Shown: positions 44,241-54,902 of the stretch, in pieces
Layout of the letters: each line of letters begins with the position of its first letter
Numbering within the stretch: position 1 is the first letter of the stretch
Assembly (NCBI GenBank): GCA_037176705.1
Contig: CM073891.1
Span: 97,585,827-97,649,826 of the forward strand
Direction: 5' to 3'
DNA from: Molossus alvarezi
Taxonomy: Eukaryota > Chordata > Mammalia > Chiroptera > Molossidae
DNA: 64,000 nt
Position numbers and translations under genes: made by a program
The notes under the pieces: generated by a model
Seen by the model: only the letters and a program-made list of their open reading frames with translations
Database searches by the model: none
Told to the model about the DNA's origin: nothing

Positions 44241-44507
44241 TTTTTGTTGTTGTGGTTAATCCTCACCCAAGGATGTCATATCCACTGATTTTTAGAGAGA
44301 GTGGAAGGGAAGGAGGGGAGAGAGAGAGAGGAACAGAGAAAGATTGATGTGAGAGAGACATATCAATTGGTTGCCTCCTGCAAACCTCCCAAATGGGGCC
44401 AGGGATCGAACCTGCAAGCCAGGTATGTGCCCTTGACAGGGAATCGAACCTGAGACTCTTCAGTGCACAGGCCAATGCTCTAACCAGTGAGCCACACCAG
44501 CCAGGGC
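44241..44507 (-). mobile_element. Ves SINE (hairpin type) in L1M
   Basis: (TTG)-like tail, 'aatcctcacccaaggatgtc', 'gagacatatcaattggttgc', B box 'aatcgaacctgagactc' and head 'gccacaccagccagggc'. Probable TSD aacatcat at 44228-44235 and 44510-44517. Confidence 0.9.
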
Positions 44508-44741
44508 ATAACATCATGTTTTCTGAGATTTATCCATGTGATACTTGTAAAGCTAGTCCTTTCTTTATGATATATTAATATTATACTATGTGGTACTACA
44601 TTATAGTCCCATACTATAAATGTTCTAGAATATATTCTGTGGATGGATATTTATGCTAGTTTTTTGCTATTTCAAGTCATCATATAATTAATGTCCTTGT
44701 ATAAACCTCATTGGGCACATGTGTGAGAGTTCTGCTTGAGG

Positions 44742-45612
44742 GAGTGTCCGTTAAAGCAGCAAGTCCGTTATATAATAAAGTAGGTTTTCCAAATGCGTAT
44801 GTTAAAAAGTTGACAAATTTGTCTGGCCGGTGTGGCTCAGTGACTGAGCATCGACCCATGCACCAAGAGGTCGCCGGTTCGATTCCTGGTCAGGGCACAT
44901 GCCCAGGTTGTGGGCCAGATCTCCAGTGGGGGGCATGCAGGAGATGGCCAATCGATGTTCTCTCTCATCGATGTTTTTGTTTCTCTCTCCCTCTCACTTC
45001 GTCTCTCTGTGAAATCAATAAAAGAAAAAAAAATTTTTTTTTATTGACAAATTAGTTTACCTGTTTTTACTTATGTAAACACATTTGTGTAATTATAATG
45101 TTTTGCAGTGATTTTAAATGTATACTGAATAGGTCTGGTAAATTTGTGCATCCATGTCACTGTAAGTGGCTGGGGTGTAGCTTAGCTCACATCGGAACAC
45201 AGGCCAGCACGCGTGAAAACTGCTGCAGAAAGTCACGCCACTCCACCACAACCAATTGCCACCACAGAACCAATTACTGAGCACGCAGTGCAGTGTGATC
45301 ACGTGCTAATCATTGGACGAATATTGTTTAGGAGAACTGACTCTTGGATTTAAACACATAGACTATAGTTGCAGATATGTAATATTTATTTATGTCAGTG
45401 AAATTACTAGTGTTTTTTTTCAACATATGACTTAGTCACTAAAATGTGTTCAGAATAACAGTGAATTCATAACAAAAAATAACCTGATAATTGTAAGCAA
45501 ATCTTGGTTAAAATTATTTTTAAATTAAGTGTTAATTTTCACATGTAACATACAGCCCAGAAATTTTGTCCATTAAATCTGAAGTCCGTTAAATCGAGGG
45601 TTTACTGTGTGC
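44742..45612. mobile_element. unclassified insertion in L1M, bounded by related repeats
   Basis: Interrupts L1 between 'gagttctgcttgaggg' and 'cacattctcagcttcac'. The words tgtccgttaaa...aagtccgtta at 44745-44770 and tgtccattaaa...aagtccgtta at 45567-45591 occur near both ends in direct orientation. The right end continues 'aatcgagggtttactgt', which recalls Tigger-like DNA-transposon ends. It contains a Ves and a CpG-bearing core at 45165-45300. Confidence 0.4.
44820..45043 (+). mobile_element. Ves SINE (short type)
   Basis: Head 'tctggccggtgtggctcagt', 'caccaagaggtcgccggttc', 'catgcaggagatggccaatc', tail 'gaaatcaataaaagaaa'. Perfect 10-bp TSD, ttgacaaatt, at 44810-44819 and 45044-45053. Confidence 0.93.
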
Positions 45613-45663
45613 ACATTCTCAGCTTCACAAAATTGCCCTCCACAGTAGCTGGACTGATTTTTT

Positions 45664-45906
45664 TATTTTTAATTCCTCACCCGAGGATATTTTTCTACTT
45701 ATTATCAGATAGAGTGGGAGGGAGGGAGAGAGAGAGACAGAGAGAAACAGTGATGTGATAGACTGTGTCGACTGGTTGCTTCTCTCCCAACCCCACCAGG
45801 GCCGGGGACAACTGCAACCAAGGTATGTGCCCTTGACCGGAATCGAACCTGAGATTCATTGGTCCGTGGGCCGACGCTCTAACCTCCGAGCTAAACCGGC
45901 CAGGGC
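45664..45906 (-). mobile_element. Ves SINE (hairpin type) in L1M
   Basis: 'attcctcacccgaggatatt', 'gatagactgtgtcgactggt' and head 'gagctaaaccggccagggc'. A perfect TSD of about 17 bp, tagctggactgattttt, lies at 45646-45662 and 45907-45923. Confidence 0.95.
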
Positions 45907-45989
45907 TAGCTGGACTGATTTTTACTCTCATCAATAATATATGAGAATTTCTCTTTCCCACATTCTAACCAATACTGTCAAGTTTTTAA

Positions 45990-47925
45990 AAAATAAAAAT
46001 ATACATATCTGGGCCCTATTTTCAGATTTGGTAGGGTAGCTCTGGAGTATGGTTTGAAAAGGCCACAGGTGACAGGAATACAAATACTGAGAGCTTTTGC
46101 TCCCTGTGTGCATATATGCACAATCTAAGATATTGGTATGTGAATTGGCAGTCAGAGCACTCTGTCGCTTTGTGGGTAACATCTGTGTTGGCTGCATCTA
46201 GATCCTTGAGGAGTGGGTAGAGATGTGCCACCGTCCAACATACCTCACAGATGCGTTGTGCATCAAACAGGGGTCTATGATTTACCAGCCCACTGAGTGG
46301 TACTTTTTCTAAAGACCCACCTTTACCAGCTAAGCTGATGGGGAAGGGGGTCGCTTTCTGGACTCTTACTAGGTGTACAACTGGGTGTCGGCTGTCAGGG
46401 CCTGCATACGCGCCATTGCTCATTGTCAGCGAGGTCTGCCAGCCTGCTGGGTGGTGTCACTGTGTGGAGCATTTGTGGCTTTTTCAAAGCCTGGAGGAAT
46501 CTGAGAAGCAAGTGAGGGAATGATGCATGAAAACAAAAGGCAGTGGAAAGAGTGACCAGCCAGCAGGCTCCAGCAGGCTAGAACGCTCTGTCCTTGTTAT
46601 TACTGCTTCATGAAAATGCCGCCAGCTTCCTGGCAAGGTCTGGAAGGTAGAGGCTTCTTAAGAAAACAAGGACAAGTGATCTGTACTTTGAGGCTGGAAT
46701 CTGGTTTCTCAGCTTCCCCATTTTCCAGTGGAAGCTACGCGGTGAGGATGGGGAACTCTCTGCCCCCTTGGTGGGTTTAGGTCAGTCTTTCCCTCGCTCC
46801 TGGCTGCTTTCCCGACTTTTCTCCTCCCACTCACCAGCAACACAGCTCTGGTCGCAGGGCCTCGGAGGGCTGACTGGGGAGAGAAGTTGGGCGGTGCCTC
46901 CGACACAGCTGTTCCCCAAGGAGTGATCTGAAGGTCAGTCTATGGGAGGAAAAAGGGCCTCAGCCATTATTCTCATTCAAGGGGGCTTTGCCATAAAGAC
47001 ATGCCCACCGTCCGGGGTAATGAGACCAAGGGGTGCTCTCATTCCTCGCCCGCTTTCCTCTGAGCTATTCGTGCCCTGCTACCACACCCTCACAGGCTAG
47101 CCCACCTTCGTTTTCAGAACTGAGGTCGACGCTCAGGAAAGATAAGAGTGTTTGTTAACTCATTATTGCATGGCTATTTGGACTTTTCCTCCTGATAATC
47201 TCCTCTCTTTGATGCAAATCTAGATGCAAAGTAGGGAAGCAGTCAGCATTCCCTTCCTTTCTCACCATCCTCTAACTATGAGGATAATGAATAAAAATAA
47301 GGCTGGATACAATAGGGCTAAGCTGAGGGTGTGGTTTGCTTGGCAACGGCTCCAGCAAAGTTATTTCTCTTGGTTCCCAGTGCTCTTGACTTTGCCTGTG
47401 CCTGATGAAGTCCTAAAAAACCAGCTTGAATGTGACTTTGTGTGTGCGTGTGAAACTCTCATCCATAGAGTTAATCATGCTCTTCTTTCTGGCCCCATAG
47501 TATTTTGTTCTTATAAAAAGCATTTAACATACTGTGTGACAATTACTTGGGACCGTGCCTTATTCTCTGTGTGTGTGTGTTTCCAGCACTTATGGATTGT
47601 ACTTTAGCATAATAGTCCTTTGATAAATATTTATTGGATAAATCAGAGTTCCTGAGAGAACATCAATATTCAGCACTTACATTTTCTTAATGATCTCCTG
47701 CCTCTTCCTTGGGTGACGGCAGGGAGACTCAGCCCCCCGTGAAATGGAGGACATGCTACAACTAAATGTAATTTTTTCTGAGGGACTGCTGCAGCAGGGG
47801 TGGGTGTTTCAGATATATCATTTCGTTACAGGTACAGAAATTGTTTCCGGGAAACACTGCCATTATTATCTCTGAAAGGCAAGTCAGTGGAAATTGTTAT
47901 TTTCCATTTACAGATGGACAAATGG
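45990..47925. other. about 1.9 kb without recognised repeats
   Basis: Holds the 133-codon minus-strand open frame 46022-46423, the longest here outside repeats, with no family I recognise. A GC-richer, CpG-containing block lies at 46690-47140. The 127-codon plus frame 47224-47607 also has no recognised domain. This is the best single-copy stretch in the right half of the window. Confidence 0.35.
46835..46873 (-). other. candidate 39-nt exon in a CpG-bearing block
   Basis: Minus strand: acceptor 'cttctctccccag' immediately 5' of 46873, donor 'ttgctg|gtgagtggg' at 46835/46834. The 39 nt are in-frame without a stop in one frame (Ser-Ala-Leu-Arg-Gly-Pro at the start). A 65-codon open frame spans it. 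No known protein recognised. Confidence 0.22.
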
Positions 47926-47929
47926 AAGC

Positions 47930-48200
47930 TTTCTTTCTCATTTACCAATTACAGAATATCCACTCTGTTCAAAGCACTGTGCTAGGATTTTCATGGGCTA
48001 CAAAGATGTCCAAGACAAGGTTTTTGTTCTCAAGGAGAATGCTATAATCTGATTAGGACGAGCAGATATTTGTACGCAGAAGTGACTATAATTTGGGAGC
48101 ATTTAACTTGGATCATGAGTTGTCCAAAAAGAAGTACCAAGCGGAATAAAGAAGGCAGGCGAAAGAATTTCCAGCCAAGGTGATCAGGGACATTATTGTG
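47930..48200 (-). mobile_element. L2 fragment
   Basis: 'ttcaaagcactgtgctagga', 'gatgtccaagacaaggtttt' and 'gttctcaaggagaatgctat' match antisense L2 3' end. Confidence 0.55.
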
Positions 48201-48257
48201 GTCAATATGGCATTCGAGCTGAATAGATTTTATGCTGGTAATTCTCCATTTGGCTGG

Positions 48258-48850
48258 TCCCTGTATTTATTTCCTGTGACTGCTGTAACGAATTACCACA
48301 AACTGGGTGGTTTAAAACAACAGAATTTTAGGGAGGCCTCAGAAGAAACCAACCCTGCCGACATCTTAATCTCAGACTTCTAGCCTCCAGAACTGTGAGA
48401 AATAAATTTCTGTTGTTTAAGACAAAAACCAACAGACAAACATACCAAAAAAAGAAACGCCCCAGAATTTTATTTTTTCACGGTCCTGGAGGCCAGAAGT
48501 CTGAAGTCAAGGTTTTAGCAGCTCCCCTCGAAGGCCGTGAGTCTGTTCCTCACCTCCTGCAGCTTCCGATGGCTCCAGGCTTTCCTTGGCTTGTGGCCAC
48601 GTCACTCCAATTTCTGCTTCTGAGGTCACATTGCTTCCTTCCTTTTTGTTTCCAGAACTCCTCCTACTTCTCTTTTATTAGGATACATACAATTGCATTT
48701 AGGGCCCACCAAAATAAACTAGGATAAGTTCCTCTACCCAGGAGCCTAAACTTAAGCACATCTTTTGCTATATACGGTAATATTCTGCGGTTCCAGATGT
48801 TAGGACATGGACATATTTTTTTTGGAGAGGTCATTAGTCAGCTTATGACA
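48258..48850 (-). mobile_element. MaLR-like LTR, carrying a retroposed LTR end
   Basis: Antisense LTR words: 'tttcctgtgactgctgtaac', 'gaattaccacaaactgggtg', then after an insertion 'cggtcctggaggccagaagt', 'ctggcttgtggccac'-like and 'ttaggacatggacatatttt'. Solo LTR of an old ERVL-MaLR-type element; no internal viral genes are present. Confidence 0.65.
48331..48462 (+). mobile_element. retroposed LTR 3' terminus with A-rich tail
   Basis: 132-bp plus-strand insert inside the minus LTR, flanked by a perfect 10-bp duplication, cagaatttta, at 48321-48330 and 48463-48472. It reads as the 3' end of the same class of LTR ('cagcctccagaactgtgag'-like: 'tagcctccagaactgtgaga'), has AATAAA at about 48400-48405, and ends in an A-rich tail. 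That is the mark of a polyadenylated transcript copied by LINE machinery. Confidence 0.6.
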
Positions 48851-49905
48851 GCCCACCTATCCCTCTCTGCCCTGCTCTGTGTCTCATGAGGTTGTTACCT
48901 GCAAACGGCATCACCTGAGCTCTGCTGCCTTCTGTCTTACTGCAGGGTTTGGCCAGTGGGAGGCATTAGCAAGCATCAGAGGGTATGAGGGAAAAGAGAG
49001 TGATATACTTCTTTCCTCCAGCTTTAGCACCATGATTCTGGTGGCAGCTATGTCCCTTCATGGCTCTAGCTCTTTCTAGATTCCCACCACACTAGCTCCT
49101 TCCCTTCTCTCTTCAGCCCTGGGCTTCCACTCTTGCTAGTCCTCGGGTGCCCCAATGCTCCTCCTACCTTCCTGCAACCCTGCCTGCATCCTTGTCAACA
49201 GTGTCTTCAATTATTTTCAAAGCCCCGACTGAGTTGCCTTTCGTCTCCTGCTATGGTCTTGACTGATACAGATACTGGAGACAAACATTTCATTTCCAAA
49301 ACAGAGAGAGACTCAGGTTGCCTCAGTCTAGGTCTAAGTAATGACCAGTGGGAACTGGAAGGTGATTCAGCACACAATACAGCCATAGCAGCTGGGTTAT
49401 CTTGTGGGTTCTTCAGCAGTAAATATCTGTTGCTTTGTACTCTACCTGCTATTGTTGTGACTCTGCTTCTGCTGCCCTTGCTATTAAGTACTTTCTAGTC
49501 CTTTCTCTAGCTCACAGCTTCTATTGCTTCATGGTTTCTACTCCACAGGACCACACTGTTTCTTCCCACGGCGTATCCTTTAGCTTCTCCTGCTGCTAAC
49601 TGGTGACTTCCTCTCTCTACTTCATATTAACTCCCCCAGAGGACCCGATGAGTTGGCTGCTCACCATCGAGTACAGGCTGTTAGGTGGAGCTTCTTTGAT
49701 AAGCTCAGCAGCAGAGATAGGTTTACTGGCCTAGGTTAGGCGCCAGCTCCTGGACTAAATGGTTTTATTTGGAATGGTAGAATAAATTGATACATAATTT
49801 GGTATCTTATTAAAAATCCCTAGGAGGTGGTTATGGATGTGGGAGGCATTCTGATACTTCCCTGGGGGTGGTAGTTCCAAAACCCACAAATAATTTTGTT
49901 GTCCA
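48850..49905. other. no recognised gene
   Basis: Single-copy-looking. A 121-codon plus frame at 49133-49498 has no recognised domain. Confidence 0.4.
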
Positions 49906-49909
49906 GTGC

Positions 49910-50340
49910 AACAGCAGAAGCATGGTAGTCTTAGAACAGTGCAACATGTTTGGAAAGAGCAAGCAGGCCAGAATAGCTGGTGGTGTGATTCACATAGAGA
50001 AAGACTATAGTTGGCAGTAAAGCGGAAATGTAAGTCACATGGTTTGTAAGGGACTTGAGTGAGGATTAGTTTTGGAAGGAACTTCAGACATTATTTTATG
50101 GGAAGTGAGAACTTATTGAAAGTTTTTGAACATAGGGGAGCAAGATAAAGTCAGCTTTTAGGACTGTTTATCTGATGGCAATGATATTCAGAAGTAGATC
50201 AGAAGTGGGAACAGAGACTAATTAGGAAGGTGTTCAGTGGTCCAGTCCAAGTAAAAATACTGGGGACCCAAACCAGGGCAAGGAAAAGCAAGTTGTGAGA
50301 TCCTCAGGGCATGAGTGGATTTAGGATTAATGCTAGTTTT
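49910..50340 (-). mobile_element. L2 fragment, diverged
   Basis: 'aacataggggagcaagataa', 'gactgtttatctgatggcaa'-type and 'tggtccagtccaagtaaaaa' fit antisense L2 in order. The left boundary is vague. Confidence 0.45.
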
Positions 50341-51300
50341 GAGCTACTGGTTCAGAATCTTTTTGCCACCAAGGGTCCTTTCAATTATTTTTATTTTTTT
50401 TTAAATAAACTGCACCTTTTTGGAGAAAACATGAATTCTATCAGGTATATTGACAAAAATGACAATAGTACTAGCTATTACTAGCTCTTGGAAGCTTGGC
50501 TTTGAGCCAAGAGAATTTAGGACACGGTGGTACCATAGAAAGAAATCGAGTCTGGATATCTTAGCCTATGTTTTCTAGAAAAACAGAACTCCAACCAAGA
50601 ATTAATGCTAATGTTTCATTTAGGAGATGCAATCCCAGGGCAGTAAGAGTGAGACAAAAAGGGAAGAGAGAAAGATGAGAAGTAATGCAAGATGATGCTT
50701 GGACAATCTGCAGAGACAGTAGGTATGCCTGCATGTCCGTGCAGACTATCTCTAGACATGCTATATGGTGAAAACATGCCCAGGTAAGTTCTTAGGAGGG
50801 AGAAAAGAAAAAAAAATCTACCTTTGTGGTTCCCTCCCATCTCCTATTTCCCACTGATCAAAATATACCACACCAGGAGTTACTTTCCTCATACTTCTAT
50901 GCTACGTCATATTTTCCCGTTGTTAGTCTCTCAGCAAGTCACAGCCAATGCTCTATGATATGGTAGAGAGAGAATTCATGGCATGTAACTGGTGAGCCTG
51001 GTTGTCCAGCGGCAGTCAAGGGTGGGGGCAGGCTGGGAAAGTGGCAGATAAAGTAGCAAGACTTTGTGGGCCCACACAAAGCAAGTCAGCTGCAGTGGTG
51101 GCTGAGACAGAACAAGGAACTGAAATCTGATGAGGCACATAAGATGTGTCTGATAAACTGAACAGTACAACAAAAGGTTAAGGCTAAAACTTGCACTTAA
51201 GTCCAACAGGCAGCTAGAAACTCAGAACGGGAACCGCCTCCAGAAAGTCAGCGTTTTGAAGGTTACAGAAGGGATAACCATAGAGAATTATATTCCTAGA
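50340..51300. other. unassigned; may include an old LTR
   Basis: A donor-like 'cccag|gtaagttc' at 50784 has no convincing paired acceptor. The rest is unclassified and could be a decayed LTR by its length and lack of coding frames. Confidence 0.35.
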
Positions 51301-51304
51301 CAGT

Positions 51305-51480
51305 ATAGAATAAATGTGTAGGGACTGGGCTTTGGAGGCAGGTAGAGCTGTGCTTAAATCACAGCTGCATATAATCTTGGACAATTTACTTAATCTCTTC
51401 AAGCTTTCGTTGGCTACATAGCTCATGCTTATAAAGCATTTGGCATGATGCTGGGCATACAGTAAATGCTAAATAAATTT
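51305..51480 (+). mobile_element. MIR SINE
   Basis: 'tttggaggcaggtagagctg', 'ttggacaatttacttaatct' and 'gcatacagtaaatgctaaat' give head, core and tail of MIR. Confidence 0.68.
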
Positions 51481-52100
51481 TGGCAAGTATTATGATCACT
51501 GTCATTCTTGGATAACCGCAATCTTCTCAATGCTTTCTCTTCTCCAGACTGGCTCTGCCTGTACCGCTCCTAAATGCTCCTTGAGCAGGCGGATAGCTTG
51601 AGCCAGAGTCCGCTAGATACTCTCAAAGGCAGTTGGCCCTGAATCACTCTGCACTTGAGGTCATGGAGCCCCAGTGAAGGTGGGTGACCCACTCTCAGGT
51701 GCTGACACATTAACCCCCTAGAGGGCAGCACCACTAACCCATCACCCTTGGTATGTAGCTAGGATATATCTTAAATAGTTCATTTGCTCCTATCTATTTT
51801 TCCCCCTTCAAAGCGGGAAAATTTTTTTTGGTCAAAACTTTGCTTTGGTGCCCCCCCCCCAAATGCATGCCAAGTACATAAGTATTTCTAGATCCACAAT
51901 AAAGAAGTTCTTGTAAGACTTTAAAAACAGAAGAGATTACCCTTATACAAATAGTATTTGATGGGATATCATCTCTAAATTATATATATCATATTTTCTT
52001 TGTTCCCATAAATTGATACCCTTTTGGATTTATACCAGTATATTAAATGCCAAGAGTAATACATACCTAAAGTACCTAAATGCTTTGGAAATTTCTGGAA
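51480..52100. other. no recognised feature
   Basis: Single-copy-looking; C10 run at 51851-51860. Confidence 0.4.
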
Positions 52101-52239
52101 CAACAAAAAAAAACACATATCACTCTTCTGTTTAAAACCCATATCACTCAGAATAAACACCCAGATCCTTACCAATGGCCTTTAATGACCTATGGGATCT
52201 AGCCCACAGTTATCAGACCTCATCTCTTACTACTACGAG

Positions 52240-52465
52240 GCAGTACAACAACTTTGGTGCTTAAAAGCTCCAAAAGTCTCTTAGAGACAGACTATGTAAG
52301 CTCCAGTCCCAGCTCTATTATTTGATAGTTACATGATTTGGGGGAAGTTATTTAACCTTCCTGGGCCTCAGTTTCCTCATCTAGAAAAGAGAAAAACAGC
52401 ATCCACTTTACATAGTAATTGGGAGGATGAGCTAACATTTTCAAATGCTTAGGATAGTACTCCTA
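52240..52465 (+). mobile_element. MIR SINE inside L2
   Basis: 'gctccagtcccagctctatt', 'gggaagttatttaaccttcc' and 'tgggcctcagtttcctcatc' are well preserved. It sits between two L2 blocks, so it inserted into the L2. Confidence 0.75.
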
Positions 52466-52494
52466 ATAAGGGCTTCCCCCTCTCCCCCAGATAT

Positions 52495-52658
52495 AAGTGA
52501 AAGTTTATTTAGATAGTCACAGAGGTAGAAAAAGTGAGCCAGGAAGGCTGAGTGGCCTCAGGAAATAAGTTACAAAGGGCCTTTGGAGCTTGAGAGAGAG
52601 AGAGAGGAAGTAAAGGTACATGCCTTAAAGGATTAAGATGGGGAAAGGTGGGGGTTGC

Positions 52659-52711
<53 letters not shown>

Positions 52712-52760
52712 ACTCTGTGTGTCTACCAGTGAGGGCTGTTTAAGTGTTTGTTAGATAAAT
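52495..52760. mobile_element. unclassified dispersed repeat, copy 2
   Basis: 'agtcacagaggtagaaaaag', 'cctcaggaaataagttacaa' and 'cctttggagcttgagag' parallel the copy at 42765-43410 in order and spacing. It is shorter and its centre is replaced by a (GA)n expansion. Confidence 0.45.
52663..52708 (+). repeat. (GA)23 microsatellite
   Basis: Uninterrupted GA run of 46 bp within the dispersed repeat. Confidence 0.95.
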
Positions 52761-53179
52761 AAAACACTTCCCCTCATTCACTGCACTCCAGCCACAGTAG
52801 CCTCCTTGCTGTGCCTCCAGCAGGCCAAGCACACTCCTGCCCAAGGGCTTTGTGTTTGCTGTTCTCCCAGATGCCCACATGACCAATTTCCTCACCTTCA
52901 AGTCTCTGCTCAAATGTCACTTTTTAAATGATGACAACCCTATTTAAAATCGAATCCCCTCCTCTATAGCCCTGCTTTATTTTTTTCCATTAGTACTTAC
53001 CTACTTCTAATACTCTATATGATTTGCAAATGTATTTGTCTTTCACCTTTCTTTCCCAACTAGAAGGTAACAAGGGCAAGAATATTTGTTTTATTCTCTG
53101 ATGTATCCCAAGTGCCTAGAACATTGCATGGGACACAGTAGGTACTCAATAGTGTTTGTGGAAAGAATGAATTCACTGT

Positions 53180-53390
53180 TTTCAACAAAGCTGAGCCTAT
53201 TTTGAAGACTGATTTGTAAATAAACTTCCTAGTGTGCATGTAAAGTGCAGAAGATCTCCCCAAAAGTTGTTCTTTTAGGTTAAATAGATATGATCGCCTT
53301 CCCACAACACTATTTATTTTAAGAAACTGATTATCAAACTGTTTTTTTTTTCTTTCAAAGATATTTAAAGATAAATTTTAGCTGAGACTT
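53180..53390. other. no recognised feature
   Basis: AT-rich DNA between L2 and a Ves. Confidence 0.4.
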
Positions 53391-53405
53391 AGGTCAAGCT
53401 ACCTT

Positions 53406-53636
53406 TTTTTTTTCCTTTTGCATTTATCTTCATATAGAGCGGGAGGGAGATGGGGAGGGGAGAGAGAGAGAAACATCGACATGAGAGAGACATATCAAGT
53501 GGTTGCCACCCACACGACCCCAACCAGGGGACAGGGACAAACTGCAAGTGAGTTATGTGCCCTTTGCGGGAATTGAACCCGGGATTCTTTGGTCCGCAGG
53601 CCGATGCTCTAACTGCTGAGCCAAACAGGCCAGGGC
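53406..53636 (-). mobile_element. Ves SINE
   Basis: T-run, 'gcatttatcttcatatagag', 'gacatatcaagtggttgcca', B box 'aattgaacccgggattc' and head 'gagccaaacaggccagggc'. TSD aggtcaagctacctt (53391-53405) and aggtcaagctatctt (53637-53651), one difference. Confidence 0.93.
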
Positions 53637-53744
53637 AGGTCAAGCTATCTTTAATTCCTAATGAGCATATTCTGAATTAATGAGATTGATCAACTCCTGA
53701 CTAATTGCTCATACACCCTGTGGCACTGTCATTTATCCAACATG

Positions 53745-53960
53745 ACCTAGAAGTCATGGCCTGTCATCAGGCAATGGAAGGAACAGAACTAATAAACACC
53801 TACACTAGGTTAGGTAAGCTGCTGGGCTCAAACCTGAGAGGCAAATATCATCGTCGCCATAGTAGAGATAAACAAACCAAGGCCCAAATTACATACCTAA
53901 GAGGCGATATAGCCAGAATTCAAACCATCAGTTTTCAAAATCCATGTTCTTTCCAGTATC
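53745..53960 (-). mobile_element. MIR SINE, diverged
   Basis: 'agtagagataaacaaaccaa', 'ggcccaaattacatacctaa' and 'atagccagaattcaaaccat' follow the antisense MIR core. Confidence 0.5.
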
Positions 53961-54505
53961 TCACTTTAAGCCTCAGATTTCTTATATGTAATATGTAGTA
54001 ACATGACTTAGGCAGTTATTATGACAATTAAAATAACATGTAAAGCAGAGAATACTCAATAAATGAAAACTTTTTTTTTTTTTTATGGCCATGCTTTAGG
54101 AATGACAATGAGGTTTTTGTTTTTTGTTTTCCCTCATGGGGAGAAATCACATAGCTTCCTCAGGGAGAAAATTATGAGCTCTTACTTATCTGGACAGCAG
54201 AAGTAAGTCCTATGGAATAGATTAGGAGTAGTCACATTTTTAAAAGAAGAATTTTAAATTTAATAAAAGTTTAAATACCTATTGTACTTTTTTTCATTAA
54301 GAGTTGACTTCGTGAGCTCTTACTAGCCAAATTTGAGACAATTTGATCACCCAAATTTTATCTGTATGGTTGTACAACAATGGTGGTTGAAATGATATTG
54401 GATAAAACATCATGTGATGGTTATATAAAAGTGATAACAAGAAAAAGCCAAACATTCAAAGTGATTTAAAAATTGCGGGGAGGGAAGAGATGGGGAAGAA
54501 ATAGG
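53960..54505. other. no recognised feature
   Basis: AT-rich; T-run at 54072-54084. Confidence 0.4.
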
Positions 54506-54517
54506 AAAACAAACCTT

Positions 54518-54743
54518 ATTTATTTATTTATTAAAATTTTTTTTTCCTTTATTGATTTTAGAGAGAGAGAGGGAGAGAGAGATAGAAAAATTGATGAGAG
54601 AGAACATGGATTGGATGCCTCCCGCATGCCCCCCAGTGGGGATTTGGCCCACAACCTGGGCATGTGTCCTGACTGGGAATCAAACCAGCGACCTCTTGGT
54701 GCATGGGTTGGCGCTCAACCACTAAGCCACACCAGCCGGACCG
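54518..54743 (-). mobile_element. Ves SINE (short type)
   Basis: (TTTA)n tail, 'ttcctttattgattttagag', 'atagaaaaattgatgagaga', 'cccgcatgccccccagtggg' and head 'gccacaccagccggacc'. TSD aaaacaaacctt (54506-54517) and aaaataaacctt (54744-54755). Confidence 0.92.
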
Positions 54744-54902
54744 AAAATAAACCTTTTTAAAAGAAGAATGCCAGCTAATAAATGTTGAAGAAATGATGAG
54801 GCCTAAAAAAAAAAACAACACTGTTGTGCAATCCCCAATGTAATAACTGAGTCAATCAAGGACTATCAATGGATGATAAAACCTTTGGGCGAAGAGTTGA
54901 TG

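Larger units (their letters stand above)
44040..45990 (-). mobile_element. old L1M 3' part, interrupted by Ves and an unknown insertion
   Basis: Antisense L1 words: 'ctacccagaggtaaccaatc', 'atttatccatgtgatacttg', 'tggatggatatttatgctag', 'attgggcacatgtgtgagag', then after a gap 'aaaattgccctccacagtag' and 'tctcatcaataatatatgag'. Ves copies lie at 44241-44507 and 45664-45906. A further about 0.85-kb block (44742-45612) interrupts it. Confidence 0.65.
52105..53178 (+). mobile_element. L2 LINE 3' part, interrupted
   Basis: Blocks of sense L2: 'ttaccaatggcctttaatga' and 'agacctcatctcttac' (52170-52235), then after insertions 'actccagccacagtagcctc', 'caagtctctgctcaaatgtc', 'ctagaaggtaacaaggg' and the terminus 'cagtaggtactcaatagtgt'. 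A MIR (52240-52465) and the dispersed repeat at 52495-52760 split it. Confidence 0.75.

Noticed and set aside
50742..50783. Short exon ending at 'cccag|gtaagttc'
   Set aside because: The donor is good but no pyrimidine tract precedes a suitable acceptor. A single 9-mer match is expected about once in a window this size.
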